Shown piece after piece: positions 11,265 through 25,204 of a stretch of DNA of 64,000 nucleotides. The notes beneath the pieces were generated by a model that was given only the letters and a program-made list of their open reading frames with translations, searched no databases and had not been told where the DNA came from. Source of the DNA: Allium sativum (Eukaryota > Streptophyta > Magnoliopsida > Asparagales > Amaryllidaceae). A program made the translations under genes and the position numbers. Numbering within the stretch: position 1 is the stretch's first letter; each line of letters begins with the position of its first letter. Location: contig CM060912.1 in NCBI GenBank assembly GCA_030737875.1, forward strand, positions 876,641,199 to 876,705,198, written 5' to 3'.

Positions 11265-12796
11265 TGCAGGGCTTCGGATCGGATCGGATTATAGGGCTCG
11301 GATCTGATCGATGGACCGGGCAAGGGGAATACGAAACGGATCGGAACTTGGCACTAGTGGAGCCTTGACAAGAAGGAAGGCCACTTGCAAAGAGCTGGAG
11401 TTGGGTTAGGGATCAGATCGGAGCTGATCATGGGATCGGATCGGAGGAGAGGAGAAGGAACAACGGATGGGATCGGTTCGTCTTAACCGAACCGAACCAG
11501 ATGAAGATGACTAAACCGACCTGGATGGAGTGCCACAACCGAACCGACCTGGAGGGTGTTGACCGAACCGAATTGAATGGATGACCAGGAGCTGAAGCAT
11601 GTCGAACCGAACCAAGGGAAAGCCACCAAACCGAATCGGATATATGCCACTACTTCTACGCGATGACTCTTCTGAAGACCAAATCCAATTCGACCAAAAC
11701 CCGAGATGAAAAGGAAGCCCATATGGGAGGTTATTACTCAGGATCCAAATGGGATCAACGAGTTGGCTTCATGATTGGACTTTGCTGCTGGACGTGTGCT
11801 AAGGGGTTATCGACGTCCATAACTTTGATTTACCACCAAAACGGATATTAGGCTACGGATCAGTGTAGTGGGGTAGTTATTACTCCATGGGGGCAGAGTG
11901 ATCGTAGCATGGCTATGAGCCAGTGCAGTAGAGTCGTCATGACTTCATGGGGCAGAGTGGACATAGCAAGGACTAGTGGCTATGGATCAGTGTAATGGAG
12001 TCGCCATGACTCCATGGGGCAGAGTGATCATAGCAAGGATTTGGGTGACCAAACGGTGGATATCTTATGCTTTACGCACTGAGTGAGAGATGTGAGGATG
12101 GTTGCTATGCTTGATTGTTTGACATCACTATGACATGCACACCCCCACCCCGTATCTTTACACCATATGCTAGTGTCACCTTAGAGTATTGTGCGTATTG
12201 TTGTGCTAACTATTTGGTTGCAGGTCCAGGTTCAGGTATGGTTTAGTATACCTGTTATTATTCTGTTTTGCTGCTTATCGTTCGTACCAGACTTTTTTCT
12301 GACCTAGATTTTTATGACTCTTCTTATTACTCTGGGTGCTCTTAAACGGGAAGACTAGATACAGGTTAGGTGGTATGCACGATTAGCTGTACCGGAGACG
12401 AGCAAGATGCTTTCACATATGATATATATATATATATATATATATATTCTCCCTGTGTCACTGCTGGTCACTACTTTGGGCATTAGTAGTGTACCTTTCT
12501 TATTTTGCTTTGGAGACAGTTTTAAAAGTTGTAATAATGATGGTGTGGAACACAAGCTGTATTTTGGATTTTCCGCTGCTATGATGGTTTAGTTTACAGC
12601 TTATGCATTGTCTCACCTGTTTTATGTCACATATGTTATTATTATATTTTATTCCATGCACTGTGAGACATTTTACAGGTTCCTTGTTAGTTCAAATTCC
12701 CTTCTTTCCTTTCTTTGATGACCGTCCCGTCCCAGTTGGACATTGACACAGCACACTCTCATTGGAAATGTCGATGGTGCGGGGCGGGCCGTCACA
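11265..12796 (+). repeat. Element C 5' LTR (left part lost to insertion of A)
   Basis: Starts abruptly at TGCAGGGCTTCGG where element A ends and finishes GCGGGCCGTCACA. It contains GGATCGGATC-rich and AACCGAACCGA-rich simple sequence (11270-11650), near-repeats of CCATGGGGCAGAGTG (11880-12040) and a (TA)n run at 12422-12446. The 62-codon frame at 11663 is also open in the 3' LTR (25463) but has no recognisable domain. Confidence 0.85.
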
Positions 12797-12798
12797 TT

Positions 12799-12810
12799 TG
12801 GTATCAGAGC
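12799..12810 (+). other. Primer binding site of element C
   Basis: TGGTATCAGAGC two bases after the 5' LTR end; initiator-Met tRNA type. Confidence 0.9.
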
Positions 12811-12991
12811 TCTAGGTTGCGTAGTTAACCCAGGGAAGACACCAGTGAGAGATAGTACGTGTATGAGAGCGCGTATTTGTGATATTTTGGTTTTCAAAAC
12901 TATATATATACCATTAGTATATTTAAGGATGAAGTCGCACTGCACTGTCACCACTGAAGAGATGGTTAATCGTTTTCTCCTTACAGATTGA

Positions 12992-13940
12992 ATGATGAGT
13001 CGATATACTAGGGGTACTGGTAGAGGAGCTAATAATGGGAATGCTCCTGATATAAGGATGATGTTCACTGACTACATGGGAGAGATGCTTAGAAGTGTGC
13101 AAGGAGTAGTTCCTAATGCTGCAAATGGTGGTGGTGCAGTGGTGCAGGAGCCTAGGGCCGATTTCGCAAAGCTTTGTAAGGACTACACTAGTCTTGGTGG
13201 GAAGTCGTTCCATGGAATGGAATCGGCTACAGAAGTTCAGGATTGGCTTGATAGCTATGAGTGCATCTTCGAAGATTTGGGTATCGAGGATGCGACAAAG
13301 AGAAAGCTAGCATCCCGTCAGCTGCAAGGACGGGCTATGAATTGGTGGAATGCTATTAAGGTAGCTACACCAGAGGATCAAGTTACATGGGATCAGTATA
13401 AGGCCTGATTCAGTGATAAGTTTATCCTAGCTGCTCAGAAATCAGAATTGTTTATGAAATTTATGGAGCTTAAGAAGAATGGTAGGGCAGTCTCGGAGTA
13501 TATTGCTGAGTTCGATACTTTATCGAAGTATGGATTATCTCTTATCGACACTCCCGAGAAGAAGAATGAGAAGTTCATAACAGACTTAGGTTGGTACTTG
13601 GGGGAAAGGCTTATAAACCATATCGATAAGACGTTAGAATCGATTATGGGGAAAGCTTTGAGATCAGAGAGTCTATATCCTAAGTCGAAGACTGAGGTTG
13701 CATCTGCAGAGGAGCCAAAACCGCAAGCAAGCGGTGGAGGCAAGAAAAATTCCCAAAATAAATGGAAGTAGAGTCAGAACCAAGCTACGGATGGTCAAAA
13801 AAAGAGCAAGAAAGATGTTAAATGCTTTAGCTATGGCAAGAAGGTCCATTATGCCAAAGAATGTCAAGCAAAGCCAGCGGACAGGAAGTGCTTCAACTGT
13901 GGCCAAGTGGGACATCACAAGGATAAGTGTCCGCACCCCC
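12992..13940 (+). pseudogene. gag: Element C gag, broken
   Basis: Capsid and nucleocapsid protein of a gypsy element. The ATG at 12992 (MSRYTRGTGRG) opens a frame with a capsid core: DFAKLCKDYTSLGGKSFHG, then GRAMNWWNAIK, then VSEYIAEFDTLSKYGLSL. An in-frame TGA at 13406 and a TAG at 13769 interrupt it, but the frame continues beyond both. Two CCHC knuckles follow. The first has tyrosine for its second cysteine (CFSYGKKVHYAKEC); the second is intact (CFNCGQVGHHKDKC). A length change in the C run at 13936-13940 then shifts the frame into protease. Lysine-rich linkers precede the knuckles. It is homologous in layout to the gags of A and E and non-functional as read. Confidence 0.85.
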
Positions 13941-14345
13941 TAAAGAAAAGCATGTTGCGAAAGCATATGCTCTTGTTCCTTCTTCGTCGAATGAACCAAC
14001 CACGGCGGAGAAAGGAAAGAATTTCGTCATTCAAGGTATGCTTTCTATTTATGATGTACCTTTTCGAGTACTGTTTGGTACTGGAGCTTCATGTTCCTTC
14101 ATATCTAGTGACCTGGTAGATAGGTTGGGATTGGAACCCGAGATAGTCGATAGACCTTTAGCGGTGGCGAACCCGATTGGTGGATCGACTAGCCTTAGCA
14201 TGATTTGTCGTAATGTGGTCTTATCGAGTCATGGATGCATGTTTGTTTGTGATTGCTTTGTTTTGGGATTTACTGGGTTTGGCATTATTTTGGGAGACGA
14301 CTGGCTCCAAAGGTACGGGTGGTGGTAGATTGTGAGGGCTTTTTG
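13927..14345 (+). pseudogene. Element C retroviral-type aspartic protease, broken
   Basis: The segment reads FVIQGMLSIYDVPFRVLFGTGASCSFISSDLVDRLG and later FGIILGDDWLQ. This is the usual gypsy protease with its flap and ILG(M/D)DWL end. The catalytic Asp-Thr-Gly is read as Gly-Thr-Gly, so cleavage activity should be lost. A frameshift near 14310-14325 leads into the connecting sequence before RT. The element's protease normally cuts the Gag-Pol polyprotein. Confidence 0.8.
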
Positions 14346-15715
14346 GTGACAGTTAGAGCGGATGATCGGCGGAGGGCAGTGTTTGGTGGTCTACCTAGTG
14401 ATGGGGTAATGGCTAGTTTTCTAAATTCCCTCGACATCTCGCATGATGAGTTGTCAGATGTGCCCGTAGCTGGCCAATATCCGAACGTCTTAGAGGAAGT
14501 GACCGGACTTCCACCACACCGAGAGATTGAGTTTTGAAGTGATTTAGTGAAATATGCCAGACCTATAGGGATGCCACTTCGTCGTACAGCGCCAAGGGAG
14601 TAGCGAGAGCTCGGGGTGCAAGTAAGCGATCTTTTGAAGAAGAGATTTATCCGAAGAAGTGTCTCCGAGTGGGGAGCACCAGTTGTGTTTGGTACCAAGG
14701 CAGATGGTTCCCTTCGATTATGTGTGGACTACCTCGAGTTGAACAAGGTGACGAGGAAGAATAAGTATCCTCTACCGCAGATAGATGAGTTGTTTGATCA
14801 GTTGAGTGGCGCGAGAGTGCTCTCCTAGTTGGATCTCGCGACGGCTTTCATCAGCTTAGGGTGGAAGCTGAGAATATAGCTAAAACGGCCTTTCGGACGC
14901 CGTCTGGATTCTATGAGTGGTTGGTCATGCCATTCGGACTAACCAATGCACCAGCATATTTTGTGGATCTTATGAATAGAGTATTCCGAGATCAATTGAA
15001 TAAGTTTGTTCTTATGTTCGTGGATCTTAGTTTATTCGAAGACAGCGGAAGAACACAAGGAACATTTGAGGATAGTGATGGAGGTGTTGAGAAAACACCA
15101 ATTAAAATAAAGTTTTCTAAGTGTCACTTCTGGAGAAGGGAATTAAGATTCTTGGGCCATGTTGTTTCAGAGAATGTTATTACCATGGACCCTACGAAGG
15201 TAGCTACTGTACACGATTGGTCTACGCCCAAGAATGCAACATACGTAAGAAGTTTCTTAGGATTGGCTGGATATTATCGTAAGTTTATCCAAGACTTCTC
15301 CAAGATAGCAGCACCGTTGACTCAGTTGACCAAGAAGAATCAAGCTTTCGTATGGGACGAAAAGTGCGAAAATGCATTCAAGAGTTTAAAGGAAAAGTTG
15401 ACGTGTGCGCCAGTGTTAGTCATTCCTAAAGGGAATGAAGAGATGATAGTATACATGGATGCATCTGGTACCGGACTAGGTGCTGTATTGATGTAAGGAG
15501 GTAGGGTTGTAGCTTATGCTAGTCGGAAACTAAAACCGCATGAGAAAAGATATCCTACCCATGATTTGGAATTGGCAGCGATCATGTTCACATTAAAGAT
15601 GTGGAGACATTATCTCTTGGGAGAAAGATTCGAGTTGTTTATCGATCATAAATCGTTGAAGTATCTTTTCTCTCAGAAGGATCTAAATCTTTGCCAGTAA
15701 AGATGGTTAGAATTC
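14340..15715 (+). pseudogene. pol: Element C reverse transcriptase and RNase H, broken
   Basis: RT motifs in order are [80 protein letters not shown] and FLGLAGYYRKFIQDFS. RNase H follows with [28 protein letters not shown] and [21 protein letters not shown]. Breaks: TGA at 14535, TAG near 14602, TAG near 14828, a one-base shift near 14845, TAA near 15494 and TAA near 15698. The catalytic YVDD-type motif is also damaged: the second Asp is missing (FVDLSLF) and the next 25 residues are out of register. It cannot encode an active polymerase. Confidence 0.85.
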
Positions 15716-17374
15716 TTGGCTTCCTACGATTTCGATATTGCATATACACCAGGAAAGGGCAATGTGATAGCTGCTGCATTGAATAGAAGACATGCCAGTT
15801 TAGGGGCTATGTTTATAGAATGGAAACAACTGGAGTACATCGTTGGATATGATTTCAGACCAAAGTGCGAATTGGATCCAGAAGTATTAGCAAGTTTGAC
15901 AATCAGACCCACTTTGATTGAGCGGATTGGTTCCAGTCAGAGAGACAATCCTAACCTATTGGAAATCATCTCCAAGTTAGAGATGGGTATCGACAAGGAG
16001 ATGAACAAGTTTGGGCTTGATTGAGATGGATGGCTTTGAAAGAACGGAAGACTAGTTGTGCCCAATGTCAATGGATTGAGAGATGAAGTGCTTAGAGAAT
16101 GTCATCACTCGAAACTGACCATTCATCCCGGTGGTAACAAAATGTATCGAGATATGAGGTAGACCTACTACTGGGAAGGGATGAAAAGGGACGTTGGGAA
16201 ATTTATATCCAAATGCATGAATTGCCAGCTAGTTAAAGTTGAGCAAAAGAAGCCTAGTGGTTTGTTGCAACCATTAGAAATTCCAGAATGGAAATGGGAA
16301 CAAGTCTCAATGGATTTCACTGATGGGTTACCAAGGACTAGATCGGGCCATGATTGCATTTGGGTGATTATGGAACGATTGACCAAGAGTGCAAGGTTTA
16401 TACCCGTCAGGTCAAATAGAACAACAGCGAAGTTGGAAGAACTGTATATGAAGTGGGTAGTGAGATTTCATGGAGTACCTAAAAGCATTGTGAATGTCTG
16501 AGGCCCGTTGTTTACTAGTGGTTTTGGAAGAGCTTACAATAGGCTCTAGGGTCAGAATTATATCTCAGTACCGCGTACCATCCTCAAACCGACGGTCAGA
16601 CAGAGAGGGTGAATCGAGTATTAGAAGATCTCTTGAGAGCTTGCATATTGGATTTTGGTGGATCATGGGATGACCATTTGCATCTAGTAGAGTTTGAATT
16701 TAATAATAGTTATCAATCCAGTATTGGTATGGCTCCATATGAAGCTTTGTACGGAAGACCGTGCAACTCACCGTCATGTTGGTTAGAAACAGGTGAGAAA
16801 TTTGTGCTTGGGCCAGACGTGATAAGCGAAACTTCAGATAAGATCAAGGTTATTTAACAGCGAATGAAGGCTGCCCAAGATAGGCAGAAAAGTTATGTTG
16901 ATAAAAGGAGAAGAGATCTGAAATTCTCCGTTAGCAACTTGGTGTTTGTCAAGATTTCTCCATTAAAGAGCGTGATACGATTTGGTTAGAGAGGCAAGTT
17001 AACACCAAGATTTGTTGGTCCATTCCCAGTTCTCGAACAAGTTGGGAATTTGGCATATAAAGTTGAATTACCAGAGAAGATGGCAGGAGTTCATAACGTA
17101 TCATGTTTCCCAGTTAAGGAAATTCGTGCACGACCCCGATATGACTATTTCACCTGATCAGTTGGATGATATCGAAGTAGAACCCGAGACGGTTGGGAAT
17201 CATAAGCCAATTTGTATTGTCAAGCACGATACGAAGCAACTTCGAAGGAAAGCGGTGAATCTAGTCAAAGTTCAGTGGGCGAGGATGAGAATGACTGTAC
17301 TTGGGAGAAAGAGGAGAGCATTAGGAAGATGTATCCAAAACTCTTTGCTTGCTAAGATTTTAATTGCAATTTAG
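15716..17374 (+). pseudogene. Element C integrase with chromodomain-like tail, broken
   Basis: The zinc-binding HHCC region ([12 protein letters not shown]...CMNCQLVK) lies at about 16098-16240. The core holds MDFTDGLPRTRSGHD. The region of the second catalytic Asp is damaged (IVNV then TGA at 16499), and the Glu-containing NRVLEDLLRACILDFGG follows in another frame from 16609. VCWLET- and GPD-type motifs and a C-terminal LVKVQW chromodomain-like segment follow, the last with a frameshift. Stops also lie at 16022, near 16160, 16855 and near 16987. Chromodomain tails are thought to guide integration to heterochromatin in chromoviruses. Confidence 0.8.
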
Positions 17375-17469
17375 TTTTCCGCATGCTAAGATAGACTTGT
17401 TTGTTGTTTTGTATGTTTGATTGTTGTGAATGGTTGGTAGGCATGCAGGATCCTTTTACTTGTTTCTTA

Positions 17470-17511
17470 GTTAAGGAATTTCGGGGGCGAAATTTCTTAA
17501 GGGGCTAAGAA
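17470..17511 (+). other. Pre-PPT palindrome and purine tract of element C
   Basis: TTTCGGGGGCGAAA and then AAGGGGCTAAGAA precede the 3' LTR start TGTAACGACCC at 17512. The purine tract is interrupted by CT, which fits decay. Confidence 0.65.
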
Positions 17512-18686
17512 TGTAACGACCCGCATTCTACGCATCAGGGGATCGTAGAATATTTATTTCTTTCTCATGTGAAGTCGTATAGCAATGTAACTTTGGGAGA
17601 CGAATATTGGGGTCATTTCCCATGTTCATGATTTTTGCTGATTTTTAAATGACCGTTTTGCCCCTAGCTGATCTTGTTTCGGCCATAACTTTTGATTGGT
17701 AATGATTTTTGACCTGAAACCACTTCCATTAGATCCGGATGTTGGTTTACCTTTCTGTAGAGTGGCCACATTAGCCAAAAGGACTCACCGTTTGGGAGAT
17801 ATGGCTGAAACAATGTTTAGAAGGTGAAAAACAGCTTAATCGAGCCTAATTAGGGTGATTAGCAAGATGGCCCATAACCCATTTCGGGATTAGGGTTATG
17901 GGGAGGCTGAGAACGATAGGAAAACGATTTTTATTTCAATTTTTTAGCCGCCTAAAACATTTCTCTAACCCTAGCCATGGCCTCCACCTTCTAATTTCAT
18001 CCCAAATCGCTCCTAATCGCTTTCTAATTGAAGATTAAGCCAAGCTATGTCAAATCAAGGAGAAATAGCACCATTTCAGAGTTAGAGCAGCTGTTAGACG
18101 CTGGAAATTGCCCCAAATCAGTGGAGTTTCAGTTTTGAAATTTCTATTTGTGACTAAGGTGAGTGATTAGCATTGTTTTGCACTAATTACAGTTAATTAG
18201 GGTGATTAGTCTTAATTAACGAAATTATGCATGTAAAAAATCTGGAAAAATGTTTAGAAATTCTAAAATATTATTTTAGGGCTCTGATATAAATTTGGGT
18301 TAATTTGGTTAAGTTTTGCTAATCCTGTCATTAGATTTGCTTAAAATGCTTAAGGGGAAAATATGGGTTTTGGGTACGTTTGATCTATTTTGACACATCA
18401 AATTGTTATTTTGGTGTTTATGGTTGACTCTCTATGTTGATATGACTGTATGGTATGCTTTGTGATTGATTAGAAAAGTTAGAACGGTCGAAAATGTCAT
18501 CGTATGGCGTAAAACAGTCACTGGAAAAGTTGCAGGAAATGTGCAGGGTTTCGGATCGGATCGGATTATATGGCTCGGATCTGATCGGTGGACTAGGCAA
18601 GGGGAATACGAACCGGATCGGAACTTGGCACTAGCGGAGCCTTGGCAAGAAGGAAGGCTACTTGCAAAGAGATGGAGTTGGGTTGG
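17512..18686 (+). repeat. Element C 3' LTR, segment 1
   Basis: Begins TGTAACGACCCGC and runs to the insertion of solo LTR D. From 18542 it matches the start of the visible 5' LTR at 11265 (TGCAGGG then GGATCGGATCGGATTATA). No gene is supported. Confidence 0.85.
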
Positions 18687-21600
18687 TGTAAGGACCAGAT
18701 ACTTCCCCGTGAAGGAAAGCCCGGATTGCTTTGAGGACAAGACGGATCAGAACACAAACAGAAGAACATTTCATTGCTTATTACAACAATTCATCAGAAT
18801 ACAGGAATATAACAGAGTATAAATAAATATTACACATCATAAAATATCAGAGATTTAAATTACATTACACAGCAGCGGAAAATAATACAAAACACAACTG
18901 AAAGAGATATACGGATACAGAGCTTTCCGGATATCGTTCCAGCTGTAAACCAGGATCCTGTGAATATAAATCTGCAAAACCAGAACTACTAGCTGCCCGT
19001 GGAAAATAGGGGCACCCAGAGTTTAGGTTAAAACAATAAACTCCAGGTCAGTCATGGGACTGGTGTGAGAACTAAAACAATTATTAGTCTTTATTTTAAA
19101 GTTAGGAAAATCAAGGGACCACGCCGTATAACACGGAACGGGTTTCCTCCCAAGAATACCAGTGCATAAAACAATAGCGCAATGCTAAATAAAGAACAAT
19201 GAAGCTATTATAAGACCCAGGTCCCATCATACAATGCATCGCATGCCGGAGGATAGGGTTTTACCTTATAATAGCCAAAGAATGCTCGATACGCTAAATT
19301 TCATCTTTTATAATTACTATAAGTGCATAGTGTCAAAACAATTTCAATCATAAGTATCAATCATAGACGGCATAATTGCCCCATACCACTATGTCGCCAT
19401 ACTAGGCTCTACAATCAAAACCGCAAAGTCACGTATTGGAAGTTGGATTTCCATCTGTGAACCGAGGCAAGGGATCGTCCTTACCGATTCGAGACTCTCC
19501 AGCCCGAGCCTCAGGCAAGTACCCTATCAAGCCTTGGATCATCAGGGCCGACCCACTCGATGTGGATTAAAATGCCTGAACACTACGTTTCTCTGCCCTA
19601 TGGGGCGTAAATGAGCCAAATGACTCCATCAGACCCGGATCGTCCGATCTAACCGAGGCGCCTCACAATCCATCATCCACATAAGTAAAATGTCCGGGCG
19701 TGTAAAACCCAAAACACCACTCCTAGCTAGAAGGAAACGCATGCCCTCCCTGATGTCCTCTCCCATTTCTGGTTCACACCGGGGTGTGAGGCTCGCGAAT
19801 TAACGCTATACACAAAGCTACGTTGTATTAAAGCCGTGCTTTGATCATCTACCACAAGAATTTGTTTTCAACAAAAGCCTTGATCACTGCATCTCAGCAT
19901 GCCACACCGGCAATTCATGCCATGCGATTAATATATATCGATATATAACCTCTTAGCTCGTTCGTCTCAGAGAAGGGCGTTAAGCAAGAGAATAAATTCT
20001 CCGCTGCCAAACAGATATATATTTAATAGAAATCAATCAACACAGAATAAAATCCAATGTCAGACACACAATCCATTTACAAGTCCGTTCTGGGTCTGAA
20101 CGAAACCAGAGGAACCTTATTCCTCGCATATCCATCGATCTCCAAGTACGTCTGGACGATCACCAACTGTTTCCCTCCTCTTAGGTGTACAGCCCAATCA
20201 AGATCATTAGTAATTATCCAAACGATGTGAAGACCTCCGGTCTTCAACCACCGTCTTCATCGTTGACTTATCGTCGATTCAGTTATTCTGAATGGGTATA
20301 AACCCGGCCTTTCCAAATAACTCACGTATATAATAAACAAGTGCTATAAAACACAATATACGCTTCATTCCAATCCAGAATATTACTTTATTTAAATATT
20401 CTTGTACTTTAGGAAAGGTTCCCATTAATTTTATCAAAGATAAATTGTTTAAATTTTATTCTTTAATCTTCTTTTGAATATCAATTCAAACCAAATTATG
20501 GTTTATCCAAACTACTCGGGATTAGCGAACCTTACCCGAAGTAATCATTTGTTTTAATTTCCCAATCCCAACCTATTCATCCCATGAAGTAAAATTGGTA
20601 ATACTTCATATCTAACACCACAGTGTTATTGGTAAATTCAATTATCATTTCACGTTCAAATCTAACTAAAGATTTGACTATCGCATGGAGTAAAACTGGT
20701 GGTACAGCATTCTCGATCATTTTCTGAAATTGATAATTTTAGTTATCAAATTCACCTTTCAATCTATTTAAAGATTCATTAAAACTCTAATTCAGTTTTA
20801 ATTTCCAAAAATCATTACTTAATGATTATTCAAAGTTAAGAAATAAATCTTATCTTTAACGGGGTTAACGAACTAATGTCATTTAAAACACATTTCACGG
20901 TAAACCCAAAATCTCATTCCATTAACAATGGAATCTTCATGGAAAACAGATCAATATATATAATCGGTATGACCTTCCATATCCAACTAATAATATAAAT
21001 GGAATAACGACAAAGCCTTTTAAATTCCATATATATTAGCAGTCTTCCTCCACAGAAATTCACTTCGATTATTACCAAATCGAATTCCATTCCATTCCAA
21101 TTTATTTTATTAAATTGGAAAACTTTACTTTGGAAAATCTCCTTTAAATCTTATCCAAAAGACTTATAAATTCCAAATCCCATTTCATTGTAAATCGGGT
21201 TAAAGAACGAATGTCGTTAAAACACAGTTTACGATAAACCCAATTCACATTCCATTAATTATCGGGTTAAAGAACAAGTGTTATTTAAAACACCGTTCAC
21301 GATAAGCCCAAAAATCAATCCCAATTCAATTTCAATTAAATATCATTTAATTGGTATACTTCATTAAATCTATATAAAAAGATTTGATTTTTTCCTTAAC
21401 TGGGTTTAAGAACAGGGTTAATGAAGACACCATTCACGACAAACCCAAATCCCATTTGATATTAAATACAAGGCACTGAATAGAAAATATATCGGCTTAT
21501 ATTCAACATCAAATTCTACAATCAAAAAATATTGTATTGGAAATAATGATATAAATATACCTTTCAAATTTCCATAACAATATCTGTATAATCACGAAAT

Positions 21601-23161
21601 CTCATATCGAAATATTCCGAAGACAATTTCGATTCGAATCCATTTCCAATATATATATTGGAAATTCTGGTTTGTTTTAAAACCATTTCAAATCCAATTT
21701 ATTTATTTTAAAAATAAATGAATTATAATTCTAGTTCAAAAACTAGTTCTTTTCGATAAAAATCTATTTTTATCTTTTCAAATATGGAATTTTTCATCCC
21801 AATTCTTTCCAAACCATTTCTTATGATTTTACACTAATTATTGATATTTTTAATAATTTTATCAAGGCGACAGTCGATTTCCATCAACGGCCATCGAACT
21901 GCACTTATAGCGACCTTTTTCCAAATTTTATTTGGACATAATTCCAAATTCAGCCGTTAGATTTCTAATTTCCAATATTAGTTAGAAAGCTCTTTTCGAT
22001 ACGAACCCAATGGTTCCAGTTTTAGGAAAATTCGATGGTCGGATCTCCCGTAATATTCGTTCGAAGTCAATGGTCGAAATTCGTGAACTGCCGCAGCACG
22101 GCGCGTTCTATTCAGGCCATTATATATATTATATATATTTCGTCGATTTCCTTTTAAAATGTATTTTATAAATCATTTTAAATTCGTTTTCAAAATTATT
22201 TCAACTTCATAATCAATTTCAAATAAAAATTGAATATTCCATATCATCGACATATAAATAATAATATTTTCAAAACATTAGATTTTGAAATCAATTCCTC
22301 TTCGATATTCATTATAAAAATGAATAAAATCGATATAAATATCATTCACGTCAAAATGACGTCAATCTAATCAACACGGCTTTATATATTTAAATATATT
22401 CGTGTCCATCCCAAATCGGACATCAAAATCATATTTTGATTCTTTTCTGAATATTGTTTGAAAATATTCGTTGTTTTAAAATAATCGTTATTTCAAAATC
22501 TTCATTCTTTCTGAACTGGAATCAGACATAGTCAATTACCATATAATTTGATTATATGGATTTCACACAACAAATGTGTATAACAAAAATGAAAACAACA
22601 ATCCATCATCCAGAGTGCATTCTACACTGTATAAGCATTAAATATAAATATTTAACGCTTACAACAGCTTGTCGATCAATCGATCGACATACCACTAATT
22701 ATTGGGATTAGTGTATGCCCAATATCATCCCAATACCCGTGTGGGGTTTCAATCAACAAACACTAAATATTATTTGTGCAGTTGGGCGATGTGTAAAATT
22801 TATCGTCCCAATCAATATCCGTCAAATCAGTGTACATAAACAAATCGTCTAATTTGTAAACGAATATTTACTTTATTCACATGCACGTTAAAAATTATAT
22901 TTTCAATGATAAAATATTTATTCGGTTCATTTACACAATAAAAATGATATTTTTATTTTTCTAATATATTTTAGAAAATTTCAGCAGCAAAACGGCTCGA
23001 TACTAGAAACGGGATAAGGCCTAGCCTTATCCTCGGTCTAATAATGGCCCACGCCATACACATACCAATTCTATTCAATTCCATTTCATTTGCCCAAACC
23101 AATCCAAACAAATCAATCAACCAAAAACCACAACACACTATAACCAAACAAACACACAAGT

Positions 23162-23180
23162 CGTCCATGGTCTGTGGACG
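23162..23180 (-). other. Conserved 19-nt hairpin in LTR D
   Basis: CGTCCATGGTCTGTGGACG: a 6-bp stem around a 7-nt loop, identical to the copy at 28717-28735 in a different LTR family. Confidence 0.75.
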
Positions 23181-23929
23181 ACAGGGAAACAGTTCATATA
23201 TGCAGTTACATAATAAATAACTGTATAAAGAATATTACAGTGAGGAGTTCTCACCTTGGGGATCCACTCCACCATTCTTTAACGGACGATGGTTTGGATT
23301 CTGTTCTAAATTTCAACACCATCTTCTTCACGTTGTTCATAAAAAAATCACATTTTTTTATCATTACGCTTTACATATAAAAAAAAACACATTTTTATAT
23401 CGTTGTTATGTATGTAAAAATCACTTCTTTATATTGTTGTTATATATATATATAAATCACTATTTTTATTTCTACTTCATATATATATAAAAATCGAATT
23501 TTTATCACTACTTCATTATAAAAATCATATTTTATCTCGTTATTATATATAAAAAAAATCATGTTTTTACATCGTTAAAAACAATATTTTTATAACATTA
23601 TTATATAAATATAAATCGAATTTTTATATTGCTACTACATTATAAAAATTATATCTTTTCAAATATAAAAATCGAATCTTTCTAATGTTAAAAATCCTGG
23701 CTTTATATTTTTAAAAACAAGGACTTTTTATATTTTTAAAAACAAGGTGTTTATATTTATTTATTTTAAAATCCAATCTTTCCTCTTAAAAATCCAATCA
23801 TTTTTTCCTCTTATCAATTAAAATCTAATCCTTTTTCTATTTTTATAAACACATTTTTATTTACATGAATAATTATAAATAAAATAAAAACTTAGTTTTT
23901 CTTTGGAAGGAATCGGTCTCTATTGAAAA

Positions 23930-24200
23930 AGGGGGGTCTATGCATTCGCCAGTGGTGAAGGCTTTAGGTGGCGCGGAGGGCGGAGCAATGGCTGGTGGTG
24001 GCGGTTAGTCAGAGGCGGGTTGTCTAGGGTGCAGCGGCATCAGGCCATTCACGGTGGAGGGTGTACGCTGCGTCGGAGGTGAGGCTAGAGGAGGTTTTGG
24101 GTTCGCCGGAGATCCGTCAGCGCGCGATGGTGGCGGTGGGTGGCGCGTTCAACGGCGGTGGTCGGAGGCCTAGGCGTCGCGAGATCAAGATGCGTGGGCT
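23930..24200 (-). promoter_or_regulatory. GC-rich leader-like block of LTR D
   Basis: A GC-rich island in an otherwise AT-rich LTR, lying just downstream (in minus sense) of an AT-rich promoter-like region. LTRs E and G have a comparable block at the same relative place, so it is probably the transcript 5' leader. The 60-codon plus-strand frame at 24061 is antisense to it and not conserved. Confidence 0.5.
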
Positions 24201-25204
24201 GTGTTTTTTTTCTTTTTTTTCTTTCTTTTATTTCAGAAATTGATCAGGGAGAATTAAAAGGGAGGTTGACTTGGGCTGAGGTGAAGGAGGGGATTTTGTA
24301 GAAATAATTATTTATAATATTTTATTTTATTCTCAAAAAGGTTACTTTAAAAATTCGAACTCAAAATTGAGCCCACCGACTGTCGCCCCTAGCTAATCAC
24401 CTCCATTCTGAACACAATGGGATATGTTTCGTATGCCAATTCCATCGTTTCGATCAATTTTCATTTAAATTAACATTTAAATCATTATATTGAATTTTAA
24501 ACGTACATTTCAGTTTACTACGGTCACATACAGACCCCAAAAATTCTAGAAAAATATTTTCTAGCTTCGTATTAACGATATGGTCCTAACAAAACTAATT
24601 TCATCAAATTTGAAGACCGTTTGAAAAATGGTCATTTTCTGGTTGATCCAAATTGACTGAAACTGTCAAAATACGTTTTACTTCGCCATGCTCACATATT
24701 GATTCAGAAAATTACGAATTTTGGAATCTAGCAATAACTTGACATCCTGGATCCAACAAAAGTGGTTTCGTCGAAAACAGAGGTCGTTTGCAAAATTTCC
24801 ATTTTTAAGGGCCAGAATTCCATAGCGACTATTCTGAATTTTCAGCTGGACATAACTTTTGATTCCCGCTATGAAATTTCAATTTTTTGATTCGTTGGAA
24901 AGATATTCTCAAATTGATTCAAATAATTTTGGTTTCGCTAAAATCCAATTTATTTTGAATCCTATACATTCATTTGAAATTTGAAATCGAATTTTCGAAC
25001 TACCGCACCATTTTTAATTCCTTTTATAATTAAAAATAAATATTCATATTCTAACGACAATTTATATAAATATATACATTCTAATTCTATTCAAAATAAA
25101 TTTCTCGTCGTTATTATTTAAAATAATTCATTTTAAATATTCAAAATTCGTCAAAATTGCCAAAATAAAAATTTTAAATTGGTTCGGATTTCCGGGTTAT
25201 TACA

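Noticed and set aside
12992..17374. Treating element C as a functional gag-pol gene
   Set aside because: Many stops and frameshifts, protease Asp lost and RT catalytic motif damaged.
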